Position numbers and translations under genes: made by a program
Shown: positions 1 through 5,236 of the stretch, one piece after another
Numbering within the stretch: position 1 is the first letter of the stretch
How the letters are laid out: the number at the start of each line of letters is the position of its first letter
The notes under the pieces: generated by a model
What the model was told of the DNA's origin: nothing
The model's database searches: none
Seen by the model: only the letters and a program-made list of their open reading frames with translations
NCBI GenBank assembly: GCA_002733945.2
Contig: NVXO02000002.1
Location: forward strand, 240,438-247,112
Source of the DNA: Sulfurimonas sp.
Lineage (GTDB): Bacteria; Campylobacterota; Campylobacteria; Campylobacterales; Sulfurimonadaceae
DNA: 6,675 nt
Direction: 5' to 3'

Positions 1-411
1 AAGAATATAGATAATATCTTTCTCATTTTTATTATTTTGTAATTCACCCATTTTAATAGCATTTTTAACTCTTAAAATAAACTCTGTTATGTCAAATGGT
101 TTCGATATGTACTCATTTGCACCAAGTTTTAGCCCCTTTGTTATTGCCTCCCTATCTGAGAGTGCCGAGATAATAATAAGTGGGATATGAGAAATCCTTT
201 CATCATTTTTAATAATCTCAGTTGCCTCATAACCATCCATCTCTGGCATCATTAAATCCATCAAAATCAGTTCTACTTGTGTATGCTCTAAGACTTTAAG
301 GGCCTCTTTTCCATTCACAGCTTCAACAACGTCAAAACCCTCTTTTTTGAGAATTTTTGATGCTACTTTTCGGTTCATTAACTCATCATCACATAAGAGT
401 ACAGTTGCCAT
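1..411 (-). CDS. Response-regulator receiver domain protein, 3' end missing
   Basis: This open frame starts at ATG 411 and is still open at the window edge (137 codons visible). It encodes a CheY-like receiver domain. Seen: an acidic pair D8-D9 after the first beta strand, phospho-acceptor D52 in the context ILMDLMMPEMDG, the conserved Ser/Thr position as S82 (IIISALSD), and K104 in the YISKPF motif. The fold ends near residue 118 and is followed by a polar linker (GELQNNKNEK), so an output domain or a histidine kinase module probably follows; its type cannot be read here. As a family, such proteins take a phosphoryl group from a histidine kinase on the Asp. The start is well placed: a GGAG lies six bases upstream, inside the end of the preceding gene, and the upstream stop overlaps the ATG (TAATG). 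Transcription with the binding-protein gene and the porin gene is therefore likely. Confidence 0.93.
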   Translation of the reverse strand, partial: MATVLLCDDELMNRKVASKILKKEGFDVVEAVNGKEALKVLEHTQVELILMDLMMPEMDGYEATEIIKNDERISHIPLIIISALSDREAITKGLKLGANEYISKPFDITEFILRVKNAIKMGELQNNKNEKDIIYIL

Positions 412-821
412 TAGTCACTCCACTTATATACTATTTTTAAACTACTATCTACTTTTTTAAGCTCCATATAACCAATTGCACCATCTACTTTCTTTATAAA
501 TACTCCAATACTTTCTTGGGATTTCATACTAATAGGGGGACGATGCCCAAGGTAGTGCTGTTTAGTCCAGTAGGATTTTAATCTAGAAAAGCTCATATGT
601 AATACTTTTTTTTCAAAACTCAAACGAACGGCATTACGAGAACTTAAGTTAAGGGGGACTATTGATTTATTACCCAAAAATGATGTCTTTTTTAGAAAAA
701 GGGCTTTTATTTGTCCAACACTCAAAGTGTTAAAGTTCTTATTTGTCACTACTGCATAATCTTTTGCTTGTAATTGCAATATCACCAATGTGCTCATACA
801 CAAAAGAATTAGTAATTTCAT
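411..821 (-). CDS. Small PstS-like periplasmic substrate-binding domain protein
   Basis: A 136-residue exported protein. Residues 1 to about 20 form a hydrophobic signal peptide ending LQA, with mature protein from KDYAVV. The rest matches the short PBP-like domain related to phosphate-binding PstS: a VTNKNF beta strand, SVGQIKALFL (the usual 'x-I-x-x-I-F-L-G' segment), IVPLNLSSRNAVRLSF, a YW pair followed by GHRPP, and the GAIGYM motif near the end. Many such one-domain proteins are annotated as phosphate ABC transporter substrate-binding proteins although no transporter is nearby, and none is seen here. The ligand is unknown; an oxyanion is the family-based guess. ATG 821 overlaps the TGA of the porin gene (TGATG). 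A TTG one codon upstream is possible but less likely. No clear Shine-Dalgarno sequence is visible, so translation probably depends on the upstream gene. Position between a porin and a response regulator suggests a periplasmic sensing role, by inference. Confidence 0.8.
   Translation of the reverse strand: MKLLILLCMSTLVILQLQAKDYAVVTNKNFNTLSVGQIKALFLKKTSFLGNKSIVPLNLSSRNAVRLSFEKKVLHMSFSRLKSYWTKQHYLGHRPPISMKSQESIGVFIKKVDGAIGYMELKKVDSSLKIVYKWSD
418..421 (-). promoter_or_regulatory. Ribosome binding site of the response-regulator gene
   Basis: GGAG on the minus strand, six bases before ATG 411. It lies within the last codons of the upstream gene and fixes the start of the receiver protein despite the overlapping TAATG junction. 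Confidence 0.6.
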
Positions 822-1828
822 CAAAAGAGTACCGACAATGAAAATAGAAACTGATTCTCTTTTTCAAGAGAATGAAGTTGGTACTCTGCTTTAATAGCTA
901 CTGGATATATAGGTCGATAAGTGTAACCAAAGATAACCATTTCATCTTGAATTCTCGAGAACTTGTCATTATAAGATTCAAGTCGTAAAATTACAGCATT
1001 TTTGTAATTTAAACGGTACACACCTTGAAGATACCCTGCATACTCTGTCGTAAAATTTTCCTTTGATTTTTGAGTTCCTATCTCACTCATAATTTGATAC
1101 TCTTCTGTCTCATATTTCATTGAGGCTAAAAAATAGTAAAGATTTTGAGTTGTATTATCTGGCATATAGGTATCAAACATTCCAATATTGAGTTTTAAAT
1201 CAAGTTCTTCTTTAGAATATGTTACACCTAGGGCATAATGTTCATCTATAACATAATTATTATAATTTTCATCAAGGTCATCATTATGCTGAATCATAGT
1301 GTCTACCTTCAGCTCACCATCATTATAAGATGTATATGAGCCATAAAGACCTGTTGTGAATTTTGGGAAAATCTTATATGTACTTACAGGGTTTGAGGTG
1401 GTATCTCTTAAAACATTTATAGGAAGTAAATTCCAAAATCCAATCTGAGAGTTATACTTTCCAACTCGAAGCATATAATTTTCATTAAAATTATAGTCTA
1501 TGTACAGTCGTTCAATATGTAAAGAAGTGTCTTGCTCCGTAGTGTCGCCAGTATCTGTTTCACTTAATGTGTAAAATTCTTTAAATTCAAGTTCCGCCAT
1601 ATATGAAAACTTTTCGTAATTTCCATAAGCTAAAAAAGCTAAATCATCTATACGATATCTACTTCTTGAATCTTTATTTCTATAATCAATAGAGAAGTAA
1701 CCCCCAACATAAAGTGGTAAAGACCCTGCCTGTATTCCCTCACCTAATGCATAACGATTCTCTTCTTCATACTCTTGGGCAAACAGAGTTGTCGTTAGTA
1801 AAAATATGACTAATAGCTTTTTTAACAT
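821..1828 (-). CDS. Porin-like outer-membrane beta-barrel protein
   Basis: A 335-residue protein with a signal peptide at residues 1-18 (MLKKLLVIF..LFA, cleavage before QEYEE). The remainder has no hydrophobic helix and is dominated by alternating polar/aromatic strands such as YVGGYFSIDYR, IERLYIDYNF and FLFSLSVLF. It ends in Phe, as expected for recognition by the outer-membrane assembly machinery. The segment YMLRVGKYNSQIGFWN followed by NVLRDTTSNP resembles the 'GK-x-x-x-P-x-G-x-W-N' region of porin O/P-type proteins, so a passive or ligand-selective channel is the most likely role. The substrate cannot be read from the sequence. It heads the second gene set, and its TGA overlaps the next ATG. 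A TTG one codon before the ATG (1831) sits at better spacing from the AAGGA site than the ATG does, so a 336-residue form is a real alternative. Confidence 0.78.
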   Translation of the reverse strand: MLKKLLVIFLLTTTLFAQEYEEENRYALGEGIQAGSLPLYVGGYFSIDYRNKDSRSRYRIDDLAFLAYGNYEKFSYMAELEFKEFYTLSETDTGDTTEQDTSLHIERLYIDYNFNENYMLRVGKYNSQIGFWNLLPINVLRDTTSNPVSTYKIFPKFTTGLYGSYTSYNDGELKVDTMIQHNDDLDENYNNYVIDEHYALGVTYSKEELDLKLNIGMFDTYMPDNTTQNLYYFLASMKYETEEYQIMSEIGTQKSKENFTTEYAGYLQGVYRLNYKNAVILRLESYNDKFSRIQDEMVIFGYTYRPIYPVAIKAEYQLHSLEKENQFLFSLSVLF

Positions 1829-1838
1829 CAATAACTAA

Positions 1839-1843
1839 TCCTT
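1839..1843 (-). promoter_or_regulatory. Ribosome binding site of the porin gene
   Basis: AAGGA on the minus strand, 10 bases before ATG 1828 and 7 bases before TTG 1831. It supports a start here but does not decide between the two codons. Confidence 0.55.
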
Positions 1844-1852
1844 ATAAAACAA

Positions 1853-1881
1853 ATAATAGCACTTCATATATTAATTTGAAA
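1853..1881 (-). promoter_or_regulatory. Possible sigma-70 promoter before the porin gene
   Basis: The roughly 60-base gap between apbE and the porin gene holds a TATTAT (1858-1853) as a possible -10 box and, 17 bases upstream, TTTCAA (1881-1876) as a weak -35 box with three of six consensus matches. The spacing is right and the place is sensible, but the gap is so AT-rich that such matches arise by chance. No GC-rich hairpin followed by a T-run is visible in the gap, so read-through from apbE is equally possible. Confidence 0.25.
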
Positions 1882-1888
1882 TAAATTA

Positions 1889-2809
1889 TCACAAAGAAAA
1901 CAACTCAATACTTTGGATATCTAATGCCTTAAAGTTTTCAAAATATATCTCACCATCTTTCACTACTGCAATAATACATATCTTGTATTTTTTTGAAATA
2001 TCTTTTAGCAACTCTTTTTTTGAGTTAAACACCATCGTTGCAATTGCATCTAAAAGTGTACAATCTATACCATTTTGAATAATAGTCACACTACTATAAT
2101 AGTGGTTCTGTTTTGCTGTTTTATGATCAAGTATATGATGGTTTTTTTTGGAGGTTATATAGCGTTCATAATCTCCACTAGTAGAGATACATAGTGGCTC
2201 CTTGAGTGTTTTTATGATAGCAAGATTCTCTTGGGAAAACGGGTTTTTTAATGCAATGTTATAGTGTTTTCCAAAAGTGCATATCTCTCCACCAACATTG
2301 ACTAAGGCTTTTTTAGCATTATTTGTACGAAGCAACTGTATAATTTTATCTGCTACATAGCCTTTTCCTATGCCTCCTAAGTCTAGTTTCATACCATTTC
2401 GCATAAGATAAATTTCATCATTTTTAAGAGAGACTTTTTTATAATCTACCAGTTTTTGTGCTTTTTTGAGTGCGGCATCATTTGGTAGTGTAGCACTCTC
2501 TTTTCCAAATCCATATGTTCCTTGAGAAAGTATCCCTATAGTAGGATCAAATACTCCCCCTGAGGATTCTGCAATCTCTAAGGCAATATGAAAAATTTCC
2601 AACTCTTCATTAGTGCACTGGACTGCTTTTTTACCTGCATTTTTATTTATTTTACACAATAGTGAATCCTCTTTATATGCGGAGTACTTTGCTTCAAAGT
2701 CTTTGGCTAATTCTAAACATTCAAAGAGAACTTTTTTGGATACATCGGCTTCAATCATGAGTTCAGTACTCATTACCTTCGCTTTTATGCCATTCTCAAA
2801 GAAAGACAT
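1889..2809 (-). CDS. apbE: FAD:protein FMN transferase (ApbE), no signal peptide
   Basis: A 306-residue ApbE-family enzyme, which moves FMN from FAD onto a Thr or Ser of a target protein through a phosphoester bond, using Mg2+. Family landmarks in order: VMSTEL (12-17, the start of the usual domain), SGGVFDPTIG (83-92), MKLDLGGIGKGYVADKI (140-156, the flavin-binding core), NVGGEI (171-176), STSGDYERY (209-217), HHILDHKT (224-231, where 'HIIDPRTG' is more common) and DAIATMVF (254-261) with the D254/T258 pair expected to hold Mg2+. The enzyme looks intact. Unlike the periplasmic lipoprotein forms, only 11 residues precede the domain and none form a signal peptide. An in-frame TGA lies three codons upstream of the ATG, so a longer exported form is not encoded. 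ATG 2809 overlaps the TGA of the DUF3570 gene (TGATG) with only a weak ribosome site, which indicates coupled translation. The neighbouring barrel protein is the best local candidate substrate. Confidence 0.95.
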   Translation of the reverse strand: MSFFENGIKAKVMSTELMIEADVSKKVLFECLELAKDFEAKYSAYKEDSLLCKINKNAGKKAVQCTNEELEIFHIALEIAESSGGVFDPTIGILSQGTYGFGKESATLPNDAALKKAQKLVDYKKVSLKNDEIYLMRNGMKLDLGGIGKGYVADKIIQLLRTNNAKKALVNVGGEICTFGKHYNIALKNPFSQENLAIIKTLKEPLCISTSGDYERYITSKKNHHILDHKTAKQNHYYSSVTIIQNGIDCTLLDAIATMVFNSKKELLKDISKKYKICIIAVVKDGEIYFENFKALDIQSIELFSL

Positions 2810-3927
2810 CAGTAATCAAACTCATAAGAGAGTGTCGTAAAAACTGCACTGATATTATCTACTCCATACCAACTCTTAACATAATCATTATCAGTTGTTT
2901 GGTAATAGTCAATACTTGCTGTCATTTTGTTTCCACTTTCTAATTTATATATAAAAGGTATGCCCACATTAAACGAATCAAAAGCACTCATCCTATAATC
3001 TGTGACAAAATATTTGTCAGCAAGAGTATAATTTCCTATATCCTGAACAAAATTCGACTTTGTCTGAGTATAGTATCTTAATTTAATTCCTGACATAAAC
3101 TTCGAACTAAAGTCATGCAATTCTTCTACACTCAATGTATGAGAAGAGATATCCCAGTCATCGAAATAGTATCGATAAGAGAAATTCATCGCATTTGTAG
3201 CATTAAGAAGGTAGACTCCCTTAAGTGCCATGGCATGTCCAGCTCGAGTTTGAGGATAGTTTTCAAACTTTGCAATATTATTTTGAAGTACATAATGATA
3301 TGGAGAAGATAAGAAACCTTCACTATACATATTAGAGTATACTGCTTGCATCGAGAATGTAGGAGTGATTAACTGATTTATTGAAAAATCAATTTTTCTT
3401 TCATTCCTCTCATCTCTTGGTAATGCCCTATCAAACACAGGGTTCCACTTGTCAAATGACTGAGAAAAACCTATACCTATTGCTGTATTTTGTTCATTTA
3501 ACTGTCTAACATAGTTCATAAAAACTGCTTTACCGGTATAATCTTTCTCTGTAGAGTAGTAAGCTCCAAAGCTTAGCATATTTTCTCCATCATCATAAGT
3601 TGCCATGAAAGTAGGAGCATAGCGTATGTCATCATAGAGTGCATCTTCCGTTGATGAGGCTGATGTTACAGCATCCACATGCCCTGCATTTGCACCATTT
3701 TTAATACTTGCGGCAGAAATAGTATCTATGCGCATCTTAAATCCAATCATCCACTGGTGCGACACTTTTTTAAAGAGTGAAAGTGTTGGAGAGTAGACTT
3801 GCACATCTGCATTGTCATTATAGCTATTTACTCCAAAACTCATGCTGTCTTTTAAGCTTGAGGCTAGAGAACCCACTTCAAGTAAAAAGAGTGACATAAT
3901 TGATAATAATAAATACTTTAACGACAT
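2809..3927 (-). CDS. DUF3570-family outer-membrane beta-barrel protein
   Basis: A 372-residue protein recognised as DUF3570 from its overall pattern and its neighbours (DUF4266 upstream, ApbE downstream). A signal peptide spans residues 1-23 (MSLKYLLL..SLAS). The rest is amphipathic beta strands, for example FGVNSYNDNADVQVYSP, MLSFGAYYSTEKDYTGK, MNFSYRYYFDDWDISSH and the closing FTTLSYEFDY, as in a many-stranded outer-membrane barrel. Between about residues 68 and 91, in what should be one early loop or hairpin, lie two similar motifs, DTISAAS (68-74) and DAVTSAS (85-91). They resemble the D-x-x-[S/T]-G-A-[T/S] site used by ApbE. The family has no established function that I can name. The start is ATG 3927, six bases after a perfect AAGGAGG. 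A TTG two codons earlier touches the ribosome site and is unlikely. The gene overlaps the DUF4266 gene by 10 bases. Confidence 0.82.
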   Translation of the reverse strand: MSLKYLLLSIMSLFLLEVGSLASSLKDSMSFGVNSYNDNADVQVYSPTLSLFKKVSHQWMIGFKMRIDTISAASIKNGANAGHVDAVTSASSTEDALYDDIRYAPTFMATYDDGENMLSFGAYYSTEKDYTGKAVFMNYVRQLNEQNTAIGIGFSQSFDKWNPVFDRALPRDERNERKIDFSINQLITPTFSMQAVYSNMYSEGFLSSPYHYVLQNNIAKFENYPQTRAGHAMALKGVYLLNATNAMNFSYRYYFDDWDISSHTLSVEELHDFSSKFMSGIKLRYYTQTKSNFVQDIGNYTLADKYFVTDYRMSAFDSFNVGIPFIYKLESGNKMTASIDYYQTTDNDYVKSWYGVDNISAVFTTLSYEFDY

Positions 3928-4136
3928 CCACAACCTCCTTGAAATGAACTCTCTCCGCCAGCACTAGCTTCACGAATCAAAAAAATATGTCCCTCTTGTT
4001 CAGCTCTCTCACTAAGGGGGGAGAGACTCATTTTATCTTGTGCAAAATACTCTTTTTCATAGGGCATAACTCTGACTAATTTTTCAGCGCATCCCAACAT
4101 CAGGAGAGCTACAATTAGTAGTATCGCTTTTATCAT
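3918..4136 (-). CDS. DUF4266-family small lipoprotein with Gly/Cys tail
   Basis: A 72-residue protein. Residues 1-16 form a lipoprotein signal peptide (MIKAILLIVALLMLGC) with lipidation expected at C16, so the mature peptide is only about 57 residues. The pattern V-x-P-Y-E-K-E-x-x-A-Q-D-K-M near residues 23-36, then H50, then REASAGG (55-61) and the end GGCGCR matches my recollection of DUF4266: 'W-E-R-x-x-L-A-x-P-x-M', 'H-x-x-x-x-R-E-A-S-x-G-G' and a terminal 'GGGCGC'. C69 and C71 are the only cysteines of the mature chain other than the lipidated one. They could bind a metal or form a redox-active thiol pair; no function is established that I know of. A TlpA-type thioredoxin lies immediately upstream (TAG ends two bases before this ATG), and AGGA at 4148-4145 gives eight-base spacing. 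The 3' end overlaps the DUF3570 gene. Confidence 0.85.
   Translation of the reverse strand: MIKAILLIVALLMLGCAEKLVRVMPYEKEYFAQDKMSLSPLSERAEQEGHIFLIREASAGGESSFQGGCGCR
3934..3940 (-). promoter_or_regulatory. Strong ribosome binding site of the DUF3570 gene
   Basis: AAGGAGG on the minus strand, six bases before ATG 3927. It is the strongest Shine-Dalgarno sequence in the window and rules out the adjacent TTG at 3933. The same bases encode part of the Gln-Gly-Gly stretch of the DUF4266 tail, so the site lies wholly within coding sequence. Confidence 0.8.
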
Positions 4137-4138
4137 AA

Positions 4139-4636
4139 CTATTGTCCTAAAAGAGTTTGTATTTTCGATTTAAGACTTATAATAGCCTCGTCATCCATAC
4201 TTCCAATATAAATTGCAATTATTTTCCCTCTTCTATCTATAAGAAAACTCGATGGCATACCTGAACATCTATATGTTTTTGGTAGAATTTTACTTGGATC
4301 ATAAAGGGAGGTTAAAGTCCTCTCTGAATCGACTTTAGTTAAAAAATCTCGTGCACTTTGAGGAACATTGTCTATACTTGAGAGGACAATTTCAAATTCT
4401 GTTTTAGAGTACTCTTTTTGTAGTTTTACAAAGAGTGGCATTTCTTCTTTACATCCAGCACACCAGCTTGCCCAAAGATTTAACAGGACGATTTTTCCTT
4501 GACTTGACTTATTTGTCACCATATCACTATCATTATAGAGGCTTGGAAGTGAAAAACTCACTGCATCATCCCCTACTTTTGGTGCAGCAAACAGGCTCAT
4601 ACATAGCATCAGAATTGTAATTATTATCGTTTTCAT
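4139..4636 (-). CDS. TlpA/ResA-type periplasmic thioredoxin
   Basis: A 165-residue exported thioredoxin-fold protein. Signal peptide at residues 1-17 (MKTIIITIL..SLFA, cleavage before APKVG). Then comes the AhpC/TSA-like entry VGDDAVSFSLPSL, the active site WASWCAGC with C59 and C62, the E-E-M-P that follows it in TlpA proteins, and the cis-proline segment GMPSSFLID (126-134). Members of this family reduce periplasmic disulfides, including the CxxCH cysteines of apocytochromes before haem attachment. Two haem-protein genes directly upstream fit that role, while the Cys-tailed lipoprotein directly downstream is an alternative client. An unusual extra cysteine, C124, sits just before the cis-Pro loop. 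A reading frame extends 25 codons further upstream, but that part overlaps the preceding gene and lacks signal character. ATG 4636 has AAGGA five bases before it and a signal peptide directly after. Confidence 0.92.
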   Translation of the reverse strand: MKTIIITILMLCMSLFAAPKVGDDAVSFSLPSLYNDSDMVTNKSSQGKIVLLNLWASWCAGCKEEMPLFVKLQKEYSKTEFEIVLSSIDNVPQSARDFLTKVDSERTLTSLYDPSKILPKTYRCSGMPSSFLIDRRGKIIAIYIGSMDDEAIISLKSKIQTLLGQ

Positions 4637-4641
4637 TTTTT

Positions 4642-4646
4642 TCCTT
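4642..4646 (-). promoter_or_regulatory. Ribosome binding site deciding the TlpA start
   Basis: AAGGA on the minus strand, five bases before ATG 4636. It overlaps the TAA stop (4647-4645) of the upstream lipoprotein gene. It supports the short, signal-peptide-bearing form over the upstream in-frame ATG at 4711. Confidence 0.65.
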
Positions 4647-5223
4647 ATTCGCATAGGTTTGCATTGATTTCTATATACAATGGATCTTGAGAACCACCTT
4701 TTACATGACAACTATTACAAGAGACTCTATTGTTCCAATCAATTGGATTATCTATGTCATAATCTTGCGATGTAAATTGATGTGTAGCCCTTGATTGTGC
4801 CATTGTTGTTCCATTTACATCTGTAATCCGTATCGAGTATCTTCCCGCACCCAATAGCCTAAGTTGTCTCTGGAGAATAAAAATATTACCTTTGCCTTTG
4901 TACCCTAATGAACTGCTATCTTTGTAATCTTTGGTGTTATAAACAGGATTAAAAGCACTATCTAAAATTTCTATAAGCAGCTCACCTCCGCAAGTATTAT
5001 CAATATCATCTTGATTTGAAATAGCACTATTTTTATAAACTGTTCCGGCAAAAAGAAGATGTTTATCTTCTGACAAGTCAACATTATGACATGCTAAACA
5101 ATCTCTCCCTGGGTAGTGCCAACCTTGAGTAGAGGATAGAGTAGACTTTCCATTATCCTCATCCTCTCCACACCCACTCAAAAATACTACTACAAACAAA
5201 AGATAAAATATATTTTTATTCAT
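4645..5223 (-). CDS. Di-haem c-type cytochrome-like lipoprotein
   Basis: A 192-residue protein with a lipoprotein signal (MNKNIFYLLFVVVFLSGC, lipidated C18) followed by an acidic spacer. Two haem c motifs are present: CLACH (42-46, bases 5100-5086) and CNSCH (169-173, bases 4719-4705). The roughly 120 residues between them are rich in beta strands (HLLFAGTVYKN, GELLIEILDS, GRYSIRITDVNG). This matches a recurrent arrangement in which a small beta-sandwich sits between two haem sites, read from pattern and not named from a database. Two further cysteines, C78 and C191, could form a disulfide. There is no Met clearly placed as an axial ligand, so bis-His ligation is possible. It is probably an electron carrier anchored to a membrane; which leaflet is not clear. 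ATG 5223 follows AAGGAG at seven bases; a GTG at 5229 abuts that site and is unlikely. Partner genes are packed on both sides. Confidence 0.85.
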   Translation of the reverse strand: MNKNIFYLLFVVVFLSGCGEDEDNGKSTLSSTQGWHYPGRDCLACHNVDLSEDKHLLFAGTVYKNSAISNQDDIDNTCGGELLIEILDSAFNPVYNTKDYKDSSSLGYKGKGNIFILQRQLRLLGAGRYSIRITDVNGTTMAQSRATHQFTSQDYDIDNPIDWNNRVSCNSCHVKGGSQDPLYIEINANLCE

Positions 5224-5229
5224 ATACAC

Positions 5230-5236
5230 TCTCCTT
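5230..5236 (-). promoter_or_regulatory. Ribosome binding site of the di-haem lipoprotein gene
   Basis: AAGGAGA on the minus strand, with the AAGGAG core seven bases before ATG 5223. It overlaps the TAA stop (5237-5235) of the upstream cytochrome gene and excludes GTG 5229 as the start. Confidence 0.7.

Noticed and set aside
1829..1888. Transcription terminator between apbE and the porin gene
   Set aside because: No GC-containing stem with a T-run was found on either strand; the short AT palindromes are too weak to call.
2613..2840. 75-codon open frame on the plus strand opposite the start of apbE
   Set aside because: It is antisense to a well-supported ApbE and has no domain-like pattern or neighbouring plus-strand gene.
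3115..3312. 65-codon plus-strand frame inside the DUF3570 gene
   Set aside because: It is a shadow of the barrel gene; the composition is irregular and there is no supporting context.
4435..4620. 61-codon plus-strand frame opposite the TlpA gene
   Set aside because: It lies opposite the conserved CAGC region, whose conservation explains the open frame.
4637..4711. 25-codon N-terminal extension of the TlpA protein starting at ATG 4711
   Set aside because: It overlaps the end of the haem lipoprotein gene, is basic and not signal-like, while ATG 4636 has a ribosome site and a textbook signal peptide.
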